DNA of 64,000 bases from assembly GCA_963921825.1 (NCBI GenBank), contig OY997593.1:61240039-61304038 (forward strand), in the 5' to 3' direction. Below the pieces are notes generated by a model. The model did not search any database. It was not told the origin of the DNA and saw only the letters and a program-made list of their open reading frames with translations. This DNA comes from Erodium maritimum. Taxonomy: Eukaryota > Streptophyta > Magnoliopsida > Geraniales > Geraniaceae. Positions 33,833 through 46,801 of this stretch are shown in pieces. Each line of letters begins with the position of its first letter. Position 1 is the first letter of the stretch. Both the position numbers and the translations under genes were made by a program.

Positions 33833-34166
33833 TGTTATAAATTATCATATATGTGGACCCACCAAAGAGACACTTGTCCTTATCCTATTGGACCAACTTA
33901 TGGTCGAATCACCTTGTTTGAAGTAACCAATACTACGCCTATAAATGGTCATCTACTGCTCTTGTAATATGATGATGAAGTAGTTGAAAGAATAAAGAGA
34001 AATGGAGAATGAAACATTCCCGTGAGTTAATGTTCTTGTATCTACTCTTTCTAGTTCATACTCTATAAACATAGAGAAATGGAGATTGCTCAAGTTGCAG
34101 TAGAATATGGAAATCAAGTTTCAACTTCCATACCAGAAGCTTCATTTTTATACATTAATTACAACA
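33833..34166 (+). repeat. 5' LTR of the old Copia element
   Basis: Begins TGTTATAAATTA, ends TTACAACA and is 334 bp long. It aligns with 39496-39838 with scattered differences and a small indel, so the pair is old. The following CGTTATCAGCACAATCG (34167-34183) is the sequence usually found at the primer-binding junction of many plant Copia elements. Confidence 0.85.
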
Positions 34167-34599
34167 CGTTATCAGCACAATCGTTCTATTCAGGTTATGC
34201 TTTATTATCCTACAATATCGATTATATTTGTTATATGATTTATATGTTAAGACTTTGTTTATATCTCAATACCTATTTAAGCTTTGATGCTTCTTGCATG
34301 ACCTTTCTCAACTAGTATAAACGCTCTATGCTCTGCTTCATTGTTCAGGTATCAAAATTTCATCTGAACAAATTATATGTATTTGTGTTCATTTCATGCT
34401 TATATGAATCTGTTATCTGTACCCTATGAGTATGCTCTGTGATCGCCAATTATATTTTGGACCTTTCACACCAAAAAACGTGGTGGTATCAAAGTTTTGT
34501 TATATATTTAGTTTCGTTTCTACAATTTTAGTACTGACTCTATTTAATAAGCGGTCTTATATCAAAATTGAATCATTTGAGACCAGAAGCTCCAAATGA

Positions 34600-35150
34600 A
34601 AATTTGCAGGCCAATGCTAGATATGTGCCTTGATATGTGCCATAACGGCCAAATGAAAAATCGTATGCCGAAACTTGATATGTGCCTTAACGGCCAGATG
34701 AAAAACGCATGCCGAAGCTTGATATTTGCCATAACGGCCAAATGAAAAATCGCATGCCGAAACTTGATACGTGCCTTAACGGAAAAATGAAAAATCATAG
34801 GGCCGAAGCCTAGTACTTGATTTTACGACCAAACGATTAATTACATGCCGGGGCATTGATACTTGCCTTTTACGACCACATGATAAATGACAAGTTGAAG
34901 CTCGGTACTTGCATATACGTCCAAATGACAAATCACAAGCTTGAAGCTTCGTACTTGCCTTTTACGGCCAAATGATAAATCATAAGCCTAGAGCTTGGTA
35001 CTTTCCTTTTACGGCTAAATGATAAATTACAAGCCTGAAACTTGATACTTGCCTTTTTATGGTCAAACAATAAATCACAATCTTGAAGCTTGGTACTTGT
35101 ATTTATGACCGATTGACAAACCGCAAGCCTGTAAAATATTTGGAAATGCA
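34600..35150 (+). repeat. ~46-bp degenerate tandem array
   Basis: The motif ACGGCCAAATGA.AAATC, then AAGCTTG.TACTTGCCTT, repeats with ACG positions at 34644, 34690, 34734, 34779, 34825, 34872, 34917, 34964 and 35011, and weaker copies at 35059 and 35105. The spacing is 44-48 bp over about eleven units. Confidence 0.85.
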
Positions 35151-35259
35151 GAATACAGACCACATGCATGAAGCTTGTAACTTGTATTAAGGTTATAAGA
35201 CGAAACCACTGGCCTGAAGCCTAAAATTTTATATGAAACTATTTATATTTATTTTGTCT

Positions 35260-35460
35260 ACCCCACGAGCTTGCTCGTTGTGCGGTTATACTTATATTTA
35301 ATTTCCGCATATATTATGATTACCCCACGTGTCCGCTCGTTGTGTGTTTATATATTTATTATATCCCGCGAGTTCGCTCGATGTACGGTTGTATGTATAT
35401 TTAAATTATGCATTTATCATGTTCATCCCATAAGTTCGCTCATTGTGTAGTTATATATCG
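35260..35460 (+). repeat. ~60-bp degenerate tandem array
   Basis: Four units with CCC(A/G)CGAG(C/T)T(T/C)GCTCGTTGTGCGG-like cores at about 35263, 35321, 35367 and 35428, separated by A/T-rich DNA. Confidence 0.7.
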
Positions 35461-35559
35461 AATTGTGTTTACTCAAATGTTGTATATTTGTAACCCGAAG
35501 TTTACAAATATCATGATACTTTGGACCCGAAGTTCCAAAACTGTTAAAGACAAGTTCAT

Positions 35560-36030
35560 TGAACTATTCATTCAAGTGAAACAGATATGTGCACCATTGT
35601 TAAAAGTCGTATGATCAGAAGTTCATACAAACCAATGTTCCACACGACTTAGACAAATTTATTGACACATTCGTTCAAATGGAAATAGATATGTGAACTA
35701 TCGCTAAATGTCGTGTGACCAGAAGTTCATACAAACTTAAAAGTTCCATAGAATTTGAGATAAGTGAATTAATCCATCGTTCAAGTGAGGTTGATATGTG
35801 CACCATTGGTAAATGTCGTACGGTCAAAAGTTGATAAAGACTTAAAGTTTTATACAACTTGAGATAAATGTATTGAACCATTCTTTCATGAGAACTTAAG
35901 ATGTGAAATATTGTTAAATGTCGTATGGACAGAAGTTCATACAGACTTAAAGTCTCATAGAAGTTGAGATTCCAATTCAAGATGCACTTTTACAGTTTAT
36001 ATGACCAGAAGTTCATATAAACCCGACCTC
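35560..36030 (+). repeat. ~115-bp degenerate tandem array
   Basis: Units with GTTAAATGTCGTATG, CAGAAGTTCATACA and CTTGAGATAA in the same order recur about four times (near 35600, 35710, 35815 and 35920). Confidence 0.7.
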
Positions 36031-36469
36031 CCAGAAATGTTGAAAGTATACACTCAAATACGAGATGGGAGAGATTATCGTTTAACTATCTTTTGTACTA
36101 GAAAATGTTTTGATGACTTTATATCAAGCATCAACTAAGGGCAAAAGAAAAGGGAGATAAAGATAAAGTCTGATCGATGGCCTAGAATTACGAAGATATA
36201 AATGAATTTAATGTCTCAGGCATATTAAAAATGACGATATAGTTCACATGATTATCGTCTATTTGGCTAATTATATATTGATCCATGGAGCAATCAATCC
36301 ATGTGCGAAAATGAAAATGACATTTGTATCACTGACACAATATTGCCCTAAAGAAAGAGAAACAATTTTCATATTTATCTTGGTTGAGGTAAAGGTTAAC
36401 AATATTTTGGTAATGTAATTAAGGGCTACGGAAGAGCTACCATATTGTTGAGAATACAATGAAGTTAAG

Positions 36470-36715
36470 CATTCATAATGCTCTATATGAAAGTAGATCC
36501 ATAAGCACCTACTCAATATTAATAATTCTCTATATGGAAGTAGATCCAGAAGCATCTAGTTAGTGTTGAAAAGGCTCTATATGAAAGTAGATCCAGAAGC
36601 ATCTACTCAATATTAATAATTCTCTATATGAAAGTAGATCCAGAAGCATCTGCTCAGTGTTGAAAATGCTTCATATGAAAGTAGATCTAGAAGCATCTAC
36701 TCAGCATTAACGACA
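36470..36715 (+). repeat. ~60-bp tandem array
   Basis: Five units with CTCTATATGAAAGTAGATCC and AGAAGCATCTACTCA, alternating with AATATTAATAATT or GTGTTGAAAA(T/G)G spacers. Confidence 0.85.
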
Positions 36716-39495
36716 TGCATGTCATGTTGAGACCACAAATGAGACTAGGTTTCTCTGTATCACCAGAAGTGATAAATATGGTGAAAACCATGTACTTGAA
36801 AAATTACAGGTTTTATCATCAGGTTTGTATTATACGACCATAAGAGCAATTGAAACCTACGCGACTATGAACTAGAAGTTCATTAGTCCAGATTTTTTTT
36901 ATACTTTGGCATAATCGTCTTGTTCATCCTGGATCAACAACGATGCGTAGGATTATTGAGAACTCATGTGGAAATTCATTAAAGGGCTAGAAGATCCTAA
37001 TGTCCAATGACATATCATGTATAGCTTGTTCACAAGGGAAGTTAATAGTTCAAGCACCTAAAGACAACTTTAGTATGAAATTTCAATTCCTCATGTAGAG
37101 AATTCATGAGGATATAAGTATATATATGACCATACTTGTTTTATAAGAGACGCATCCAGAAGATAGTCTTATGGTATCTTGATTCCCTGAAGGACAAGAT
37201 ATTTATAGCATGATCCGTTAGTTTCATCTTGATGAGACGATATCCTTCACCTTGAAGTGAAGAGAAAAGGCCTTTCTAAAGTAAGGTGTGAAATGTTTTG
37301 GAAAATTATTTTTGTCTCATCATATGTATCTGAAGTACGTAAGCTCGAACATTTGAAAAATGTTGCAGACCAAATGCTAGACGTATTTAGAAAAATAATC
37401 AGGTCATACCAAGATACCTGTAGAGATTTAAAAGCTTTGTGAAAGCGGGGAATGACTCCTCTTGTACACTCTAGAAGCATGAGAGCCTACTTGAATCTAA
37501 TAATATTGATTCCAAGAAAGAAAGAATCGGGAAGATCATGAATGAGCATGAGTCTCGAAGTTGATATGAATATCAGTTTCAACAAAAGCATTAGTTCCAA
37601 AAGAACTACCAGAGGTGGTTCCAGAAGAACCACCATAAGCGGTTCCAGAAGAACCAATCGGCCCGGAAGTGCCAAAAGACTCTAATACTCTTGAAGATTT
37701 GCAAGAGAAAAGAAATGAGAAAATTCATATGAATTAGTCACATAGAAAAGAAATCTTGGAATCGAAAATCGGTTTCCATTGATAAGGGCATTACTATTAC
37801 CATGATTGAAATGGTAGATGATTTTGAAATTGAACCACGTGGTGTTAACTAATGTCATTTAAAGACATGTTTGGCCAATACTAGAAAATGTCAATCCAAA
37901 AGAATTGACATATTGACATAATATCCAATGTTCAAAATCATGATCAAAACATCGAAATATGTTTTATCAGCTGGGTATATATGAATGAGAAAACAAAGAT
38001 GTTGAATATATTGCACACCTTATAAAGGTATTTTTCTCAAATGACTTGAAGCTAACTTTTGATAAAGTTGTGTTGTGTGATCACCATGGTATATTTGATA
38101 TACGTACCCACTGCTAATGGTACTTTGAGTGCCAACATTTAAAAAAGTCCCTGAAGGACTTGCACTACCTGAAGCATTGCAATTTTCCTGTAGCAAAACC
38201 CATGCATTGCCTGAAGCATTGCCATTTTCTTGAAGCAAATCCCTTGAAAATTTAAATTTTTAGAAGCAATGCCATTCCCAAGGGATTTAAGATTATCTAG
38301 AGAAATGATTCTCTGAAGGTTTTATTTGCATGAGGAAATGAGACATGGTATGAGAAACCATGTACTCAGTAAGTAGTGTGGGTCGATACTATGGACTCCT
38401 GAAGAGGTCCTTAAAACTCCAATATGTATAAAGAAAGACTTTCAAGTGAAAGTTTTGATTATGAAATATTGTCTCGGCGTGAAGATTGAGCATACTTCAA
38501 ATGGATCAATAAATATGCATATGCTAAGAAACGCTTGAAGTGTGTTCTACTTGATATTCAAACGATCGATCGATATTTAGATCCTAAAGAGTATCTCATT
38601 CGTCTCAAAAAGATGAAAAGATATTTGGTCCTGAAGTACCATATCTAAATTTGAGACGTTATGAAGTACAACGCCTGACAGAAAATTCGCAGTAAATGTG
38701 CTAGCCAGTTTGAGCTCAGAAACTACTTACCAGTTTTGAGAAAGAAGCGGATCTACAAAGCATGTCCTAGGACAATTATAGTTTAGGAAGACAGTTTGTA
38801 AAGGTTCATTGTTTTGGTTGCAACCACTAGCTGTTCAGAAATCCTTTTATCATGAACTCCAGAAGAGTCGTGAGATTGACGTCGATCATAATCACGTAGT
38901 AAAAATCCTGCAAGTTTGATCCACTAAAATTTGGCAACATCAGTTTTGGGAAAGTCAGATAATATGAGTCGACTTCACAAGCAACCGAGATTACTCAATC
39001 GGTCTTTAGGGGGAGTGACAGTCAGGGGAGTATGTTTCCATGCGTTGCACTCTTTTTCCCCTATTCAGGTTTTGTCCCACGAGGTTTTCCTGGAAAGGTT
39101 TTTAACGAGGCAGCTGTTATGCACGTCCAACTCACCAGAAGTGAGTAAATGACGTAAACACTCTACTCAATATGACTTTCCTGACATCCACTTGTTGAGA
39201 AGTTAATGTTCAACATCAGGATGCGTCGACTCAACCGAGCAACCACCAAGTAACCTGCCTGAAGTTAAGGGGAGACAAGTTTTGTGCGACATAATCTCTT
39301 TCCCTTATCCAAGTTTTGTCCCACATGGTTTTCTTGGAAAAGTTTTTAACGAGGCATCATCAAGCACAACTTCAAGCACATTTTGTGCGTTGCACTCTTT
39401 TCCTTACAGGTTTTGTCCCGCCGGATTTTCTTGAGGAGGTTTTTAACGAGGAAACTTAAGGCACGTCTAATATTTATGGTGGGTCCAAAGGGGAG

Positions 39496-39838
39496 TGTTA
39501 TAAATTACCATGTATGTGGACTCACCAAAGAGACACTTGTCCTTATCCTATTCGACCAACTTATGGCCCAATCACCTTGCTTGAAGTAACCAATACTACG
39601 CCTATAAACGGTCATCTACTGCTCTTGTAATATGATGATGAAGTAGTTGAAAGAATAAAGAGAAATGGAGAGCGAAACATTGGTGTGACTTAATGTTCTT
39701 GTATCTTTTATTTACACTCTTGTTAGTTCGTACTCTATAAACATAGAGAAATGGAGATTGCTCAAGTTGTAGTAGAACCTGGAAATCAAGTTTCAACTTC
39801 CAAACCAGATACTTCATTTTTATACATTAATTCCAACA
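39496..39838 (+). repeat. 3' LTR of the old Copia element
   Basis: Begins TGTTATAAATTA directly after the polypurine tract GGGGAG and ends TTCCAACA. Flanks are AAAGT before the 5' LTR and TAAGT after this one, a 5-bp duplication with one mismatch. Confidence 0.85.
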
Positions 39839-39841
39839 TAA

Positions 39842-40029
39842 GTTAATTACTTTGAGGAACATCAAATGTTGGAAAATCGAATAAAATATTATTATTATAT
39901 TATATTATATTTTAATAGCAACTCTCAAAATTTTTAGCCAACAATTCCTTCTGATTTTTATTTTTCATTATAATATTATGTAAATACTGTTTGTATATCA
40001 TCCAAATATTAGAAACACAAACTTCTTGA
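39842..40029. repeat. dispersed repeat R2, left part of the split copy
   Basis: Matches 29118-29310 in order and orientation. It stops at CTTGA (40025-40029), the target duplication of the Copia array, and resumes at 55261 with CTTGATCCATAA. Confidence 0.75.
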
Positions 40030-41716
40030 TGTTAGTCTTAGTGCCCGTAGTTCAATCCTAAATGTCCAAATGTATATATCATCGTTAGCAATAAAATTAA
40101 AGCGGCTTTATATTACTTATGTGTTGGAGTAATATATCGATGTGTGCTCTGATCTATGCCCACCATGCGAATAGAACCATAGATCGAGATAGATCGCACT
40201 CGATGGGTCCCTAGTCAACAAAGCTTCACTAGAAGCGACTAGTATGAAAGATGGCTCTTTATGGCTTACGTTCTGTTAGTCATTGGAATGGGATTCCGGA
40301 GTCTGATCATAGATATCATGTGGGACATGATATTGGACGACCCGCCCTGAATATGTGCCATAGATTAAGTCATGAACATATTCAGTGTTGTAGCTTGTGA
40401 TGTATCCTTAGACCAAGGAGTCTTTGTGATCGCTATGTAGTCAACAACTGAGTTTGACCTGAGCCTAACGTTGTCCGTAACAGGGCTTCCATAACGGCCA
40501 GGATTGGCTTGGGGACGGGCTACATGAGTGACACGAAAGACGGCTAAGGGATTTATCCCTCATACTAAGGTATGGGAAAGATATCGGTTCTCGGCCACTT
40601 GATCGAGAGTGACTGGAAGAATAGCATGGCCATGCACATGATACTGGGTATCATATCTTCAGTCATCTCACATATCAAGGAACGGTGATTGAGAATAATA
40701 AGGATGACGGCTCTATGCCTTATCTCAATCAGGATATCGGAGATAAAAGGATAATGACAGGGACGACAGAAAGGTTAGAATCGACAGGGTCGATTCGTTA
40801 TGTAGTGTCAGGCAATACTAAAGTCTCGTTAGTTGCCACTTAAATAGGATCAAGTAAAATGGGATTTTACGTTGATCTATTGACATGCATAAACCTAAGG
40901 GTCACACCGGAGGATGAAACTCATTGACACATATATGGAGAATGGCCAAAAGGGAGTTGTCTCGGGATATGACCAAAACTGGGTTTTGGGTCATGTGCCC
41001 GTAAGTGAATAGGACTTTACGGATCGAGACAAGACTTGGAGTCTTGGGATTGATCACGTCGGATAATGTTGGACATTTCCGGTATGGAAGGCTTGGAGGC
41101 GATGAGCGAATCACGGGACCTCGTTGGAAATGGCCACGGGCCATGTTCCAAGAGGCCCATGAAAGGCCCATGCAACCAAGGCCCATGGAACTAATTAATC
41201 AAGTCTTGATTAATTAGTACTAAGTAAGCAAGACAAGGATTAAGGTGTTGGTGATTCACCACCTAACCCAATCTTGTCTTGCCATACTTTGTCCTATTTA
41301 CACCTTACTTGACACCATACTTGTCCCATGCCTTTAGTTGGACAAGTATGGGTTTTGTTATGTTTAAGTCATCTTTTTTCAACATAACAAACACAAGACA
41401 AGAATAGGAAACACATTTTCTCTCCCTCTTCCATGGCCATTTCGGGTTTGGCTAGTTTCCACCTCCATGTTTGTGTTCTTGAGTCCTCAAAGAGAAGAAC
41501 TACGTGGCTTTGATTCCCATGTGGATACGTAGGCGTCTTGGAGACTCAAGCCAATCATTCGTTAACCGGTGTTCTTGTTTTGGTAAGAAATAGTGCTGAA
41601 TTTTTCTCTTGTGAATCTATTCTTTGTTAGTTGTTTCATGGTTTAATCGTCTCTTGGTTTTCATTGATTTTCCGCTGCGAGTTGGTTCATCTCCAACCCT
41701 ACCTCGAGACCCAACA
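40030..41716 (+). mobile_element. Copia array: LTR 1
   Basis: 1687-bp LTR running from TGTTAGTCTTAGTGCCC to CTCGAGACCCAACA. It recurs at 46802-48488 and 53574-55260 at exact steps of 6772 bp, and I noticed no difference between copies. Left target duplication CTTGA at 40025-40029. LTR length and the TGGTATCAGAGCC primer site fit long-LTR plant Copia lineages such as Angela; the lineage is inferred. Confidence 0.95.
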
Positions 41717-41717
41717 G

Positions 41718-41730
41718 TGGTATCAGAGCC
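41718..41730 (+). promoter_or_regulatory. primer-binding site, Copia copy 1
   Basis: TGGTATCAGAGCC, complementary to the 3' end of initiator methionine tRNA, one base after the LTR end. The identical site of copy 2 is at 48490-48502. Confidence 0.95.
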
Positions 41731-43272
41731 GTGCTACCTTCGGGATTCACAAGACGGTGTTCAAAGTTTCGGTTTTGCTTGAAAGTTTCGTTTTTGGCAT
41801 GTTGTTTTGCTAAATTGTTTGATAACATGTTTTAAATTATTGTTTATGGATTTAATGCATGTAAAATGAATTTTTGAAAATTATTTCAAATCTGGAAATT
41901 TTGAAAAAAATTTGATTTTTCGGGTCTCGGGAGCGGGACTCTCGGGGAGCCGAAACCGGGACCGAACGGGGCTCCGTTGGACGGAGCTAGGCCAAGCATG
42001 ACCATTGGATGGTTGATATGCCAAGGCTAAACCGTTTTGTTAGTTATGACGAGTTTGGAACCATCATGACGAACTCGAAGATCAAATGTTCAAAAGTTTC
42101 ATTTTTGAACGGTTTCGATAAACCGAGCATCAAAAATTTTCGAAACTTGGCTATTAATTAAAACCGGAAAATCACATGATGTTTGATAACATGCTTGTTT
42201 GATAACACGATGTGTGATGTGATGTTGGCATGGTGTACATAATATCCCCGAGCTCGATTTAATTATTTATCGCTTTTCACGGCCTGCGAGCCGTTAGAGT
42301 TAGCGTGTAATTATTCTTTCAAGGTGTGGTCGTCGAACCACTTGTTTGTAATATTTATTTATTCCCGACCTGCGAGTCGTGTATTAAATTGTAATATTTT
42401 ACTCAAGACGAAGAAAGGGCGAAAAGGTCATTTGGTGGCTTTTCGGGTGTTGGCATCGGCTTGGAGTCGGTGGAGCTCAAGAAGCTAGTGGGAGTTAGTT
42501 TAGGGGGCTATTATGTGCACATTTATCGCTTTATGCTTGGTTTAGTTTATGCATGATTAATTCTATGTGTTTTAGAATTGCATGCTTAACTTTATTTACC
42601 GAGCATATCACCTCACATGCAAAGATAAAATTGGAATTTTAATCCTTGTGTGTGAACCCTTAGAACCGTCATTGCATTGGATGTAGTTGACGGGTTCAAA
42701 GGAAGAATTACATTGGATGTAATTTGAGGCATCATTGCATTTAGAATGTAGTTGATGTGCTCATCGCATCTAGGATGTGCCAAAGTTTTGAACACAACTG
42801 GACAAGTAAAAGCGGGTCATGTCCGATACCTCCCAATCATCAACACCTTACTACCTCCCCGTCCTATGGTTGTCGTGCGCATTAGCGGAGCATCCATGGG
42901 GAAGCGGGGTAGTAGGTTTGGACGACATATGTGGGTGTCGTGCGCATTAGCGGAGCACCTACATAGTGACGAGCCATAGTTGAAAATTGGTGGACCCAAC
43001 TACGATTCTCGGCCTGAGGTTGAGCTAGGGTAACAGATAGGGTAAGTCGTGTACATAAGTACATACCCTAGCCAAGAGTCACATTGGATGTGATTGGATG
43101 GAGTCCTACCTACATAGCTCGATTAAGTGGTGAGCATTAGTTCAGCTTAATCGAGTGAATCAAGGATCTTGGTTTCAGATTCTAAAGGTTTAGAATTGAT
43201 TGTTGGTGTTTAAGCTTGATCTTCATAAAATTTATTTAGTTTACTGATTGAATTTTATCTGTTGTAGATCAA

Positions 43273-46200
43273 ATGGCAAATTCAGCGAACATTAATAGTT
43301 TGTCATTAAAAACCATTCTTGACAGGGTCAAGCTAAATGGGACAAACTATTTGGACTGGTACAGAATTTTGAGGATAGTCCTCAAGTCTGAACGCAAAGA
43401 ATATGTCCTTGACAAGGCTGTCTCTAAGACCATATCAGAGTTACATGAAGTGTCATCAGCTGCTGAGAAGAATATCTCAGGGATCTGGGATCCAAGGATA
43501 TTCTGATGGTCAACAAGGGAATTGGAAGTGGAAAGGGCTGGGCCCATGCGCACTTGGCAGGAAAGATGAGACACCTGAGAATGTCTGCTTCTACTGCCAA
43601 CAGCCTGGTCATTGGAACCGGGATTACAGAAAGTTCACGGCTGATCTGAAGAAGGGCAGTGGGACTGCGCCTTCATCAAATAGCCTGGATGATCTGAAGA
43701 AGGGCAGTAGGACTGCGCCTTCATCAGGAAACCTGGATGATCTAAGGAAGGGCGGTGGGATCGTGCCTTCATTCGGTATTAACTCTATAGAGCTACATCT
43801 CTCTACTTCCAAAGATTCATGGGTATTAGATACCATGACTGAATCTCACACATGCACTAATATATGGTGGCTGAAAGTAGGAGAGATTTGGAAAGCACGA
43901 AATGGACCTCAGAGTTGTGGCAACTGCTGTAGGATCCATGAGTCTTGCTTTGCCAAGAGGCCTTGTCTTAGTATTGTATAATGTATATTGCATACCTACT
44001 TTTAGTAGGAATATTATATCTGTATCCGTGTTTGACAAGGAAGGATATAATGTTAATATTGGAAATGGAGTTTTCAATGTTCTATGCAATGATATGTTTT
44101 ATACCAGTACTGACTTGGTTGGAGGATTGTACATATTAGATATGGGTAACAATGCCTCAAGTTCTATATATTCCGTTAATACCAAGAGGTTTTAAATCCA
44201 ACGATTTAAACCTAACTCTGTTAAGGCACTATCATTTAGGTCGCATAAACAAGAAGCACCTATCAGCACTTCAGAAGTGCAGACTTTCAGGTTCATTCGA
44301 ATTCAATTCGATCGATAGGTGCAAGGTTTGTTTTATGGGCAAAATGACTAAAGTTCCCTTTTATCGATCTCGATGAAAGGGCGGGTGAATTATTAGGGCT
44401 GATACACTCGAATGTGTGTAGACCAATAAGTTCACTTGCCAGGAGGGGTTTTAGCTACTTTACCACATTTATTGATGATTACAGTAAATATGGTAATGTC
44501 TATTCGGTGAGACATAAGTCTGAAGCTTTTGATAAATTCAAAGAGTTTAAGACTAAAGTAGAAAACCAGCTCGACAAAGGTATTAAGGCACTTCGATTGG
44601 ATCGAGGTGGAAAATACTTGACCACAGAGTTATTAGATCATCTAAAAGAGAATGGGATCCTTTTAGAATGGACTCCTCCTGGGACACTATAGTTGAAAGG
44701 TGTAGCCAAACGGAGAAATCGGACATTGTTAGACAATGGCCCGTTCCATGATTAGTTGGACTGATCTCCCAATCTCTTTCAGGGTTTATGCTCTAGAGAC
44801 GACCGCATTCATAGTGAATCGGGCTTCGACAAGGGTGTGGAAGGGACACCATTTTAAAAATGGAATGGGATGATGCCCGCTTTGTCCTTCCTAAAGATTT
44901 GTGGTTGCGAGGCTTATGTGAAACATTTGGTTTCGACTAAGCTCGAACCAAGATCTGAGATATGCACCTTCGTGTGGTATCCCAAAGCAACAAGGGGATG
45001 CCACTTCTACAATCCCAGTGAGAACATGGTGTTCATCGCATGGGGTGGGGTCTTTATGGAAAAGGAGTTTTGTTTCCAAAGACGTCATTGGGAGGACTGT
45101 GCATCTCGAAGAAATTCCGGATGGTACAGATCTGTCTAAACCAATTGGCAACCCAGTAGAAAGAAGCTAGAGATTGTCGTAGAGTAAGAACCAATTCCTG
45201 TTACAATTCCGGAAGGTCCAAGGCGATTTGAAAGGATCAATCTTCCACCTCCAAGATATGGTATCCGGAGGTGACAATGAAGTCATGGTGGATCACGATG
45301 ATCCAGCCACCTTTCAGGAAGTCGTGGATGGGCCCAACTCCGAGTTATGGCTAGGAGCCATGAGGGAGGCAATGCAATCCATGTCGGACAACCGAGTCTG
45401 GGAACCGGTTGATCCCATCAATGGTGTGAGGACCATAGATGCAAATGGATCTTCAAGGTGAAGATGGACATGGACGGCAACCCTCTGACCTACAAAGCTC
45501 AACTGGTGGCGAAAGGTTATAGGCAGATCCAATGGATTGACTATGAGGAAACCTTCTCCTTAGTGGCTATGGTCAAAATCGATCCAAATTCTTCTTGACA
45601 TAACTGCGTATCATAATTACGAGATATGGCAAGTGGATGTCAAAACCGCTTTCCTAAATGGAAATTTGACTGAGTACGTTTGTATGTCTCGGCCCAAAGG
45701 TTTTGACGATCCGAAGAATAAAGGAAAGATTTATAAGTTGTTGAAATCCATTTATGGATTGAAACGAACTTCTCGGAGTTGGATCCTTCGTTTTGATGAA
45801 GCTGTAATTGGATTTGGCTTAATCAAGAACGAGGATGAATCTTGCGTTTATAAGAAGGCTAGTGGGAGCAATATTACCTTTCTGGTTCTCATTGAAAATG
45901 ACATCCCAACCTTGCACGAGACTAAAGCTTGGTTGAGGAAGTGTTTTTCAATAAAGGACTTAGGCGATGCTTCTCATATCTTAAGGATTAAGATATGTAG
46001 AGATCGCACCAAGAGGGTCTTGGATTTAAGTCAGGGAACCTATGTGAACAAGGCATTGAGTAGGTTCTTAATGCTCGATTCAAAGAAAGGACTCTTACCC
46101 ACTAGTCATGGCATTCATCTCAGCAAGACTCAGTGTCCTAAGACACCTGATGAGCTGAAAAGGATGATGAGAATCCTATGCGCCTGGGGGCAGGATCGAT

Positions 46201-46785
46201 CATATATGCCATGACATGTATGAGACCAGACGTCTCGTAAGCCTTATGTTGTACCAGTAGACATCATTCTAACCCGGGGGAAAGATGATGCTGAACTAGT
46301 CGTCGAAGGATGAGTAGACGCTAGTTTTCCAAGACAAATCCAGATGACTTTAGAAGTCAATCAGGATATGTGTTTACGCTGAATGGCAGAGCTTTAGCTG
46401 GGAAAGCGTAAAGCAAGATACCATTGCCGAATCTACGACAGAGGCCAAGTACATGGATGCTGCAGAGGCAGCTAAGGAGGCTATGTGGATTTGGAAATTC
46501 ATGGCAGGGCTGGGTGTAATTAAAAACCCATCCAGTCCGGTGAATCCATTTTGCGACAACACAAGGGCCATTGCGCAAGCTAAAAGCCTAGATCGCATAA
46601 CAAATCCAAACATGTACTGCGGCGTATCCACCTCATCAGATAAATACTGAACTGAGGTGAAGTGAAGATAACCGATATTGCAACAGATGATAACATAGCC
46701 AACCCGTTGACTAAAGCAGTGTCACTGCCTGAACATGTTAGACATGTAAAGTCGATGGGGACATATTGGAGTTTAGATTGGAACT
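43273..46785 (+). pseudogene. Copia gag-pol relic, copy 1
   Basis: Gag starts at the ATG of 43273 (KLNGTNYLDWYRILRIVLKS), then most of gag is missing and a TGA at 43504 ends the frame. The zinc knuckle CFYCQQPGHWNRDY has Tyr for the last Cys. Three 16-residue repeats follow (43643-43786). The protease site reads LDTMTESH instead of DTG. GAG-pre-integrase lies at 44213-44376. The integrase core (44392-44692) has Asn for its first catalytic Asp (SNVCRP), keeps LDRGGKY and ends early. Reverse transcriptase (45318-46214) has MDVKTAFLNGNL but FLVLIENDIP where YVDD should be. RNase H pieces lie at 46370-46650. At least eight stops or frameshifts. It cannot encode active enzymes. Confidence 0.92.
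43643..43786 (+). repeat. three 48-bp repeats in the Copia gag-protease region
   Basis: Units start GATCTGAAGAAGGGCAGT at 43643, 43691 and 43739 and encode DLKKGSGTAPSS-type 16-residue modules. The same triplet lies at 50415-50558 in copy 2. Confidence 0.9.
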
Positions 46786-46790
46786 AGGGC

Positions 46791-46801
46791 AAGTGGGAGA
46801 T
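46791..46801 (+). promoter_or_regulatory. polypurine tract, Copia copy 1
   Basis: AAGTGGGAGAT immediately before LTR 2, the usual plus-strand primer position. The copy 2 equivalent is at 53563-53573. Confidence 0.85.

Larger units (their letters stand above)
34167..39495 (+). pseudogene. Copia internal region, heavily decayed
   Basis: The clearest coding relic is the GAG-pre-integrase region at 36920-37080: LWHNRLVHPGSTTMRRIIEN, a stop, then SNDISCIACSQGKLIVQAPK. A reverse-transcriptase/RNase H tail relic is visible around 38440-38700 (CLGVKIEHTSNG). There is no intact frame. Much of the first 2.5 kb is tandem repeats. The 3' part holds three copies of GTTTTGTCCCAC followed by TTTTTAACGAGGCA (39068-39111, 39312-39355, 39408-39450) before the polypurine tract AAAGGGGAG (39487-39495). 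Confidence 0.75.

Noticed and set aside
36271..36715. Minus-strand frames in the 60-bp array
   Set aside because: They arise from the tandem repeats in the decayed Copia internal region.
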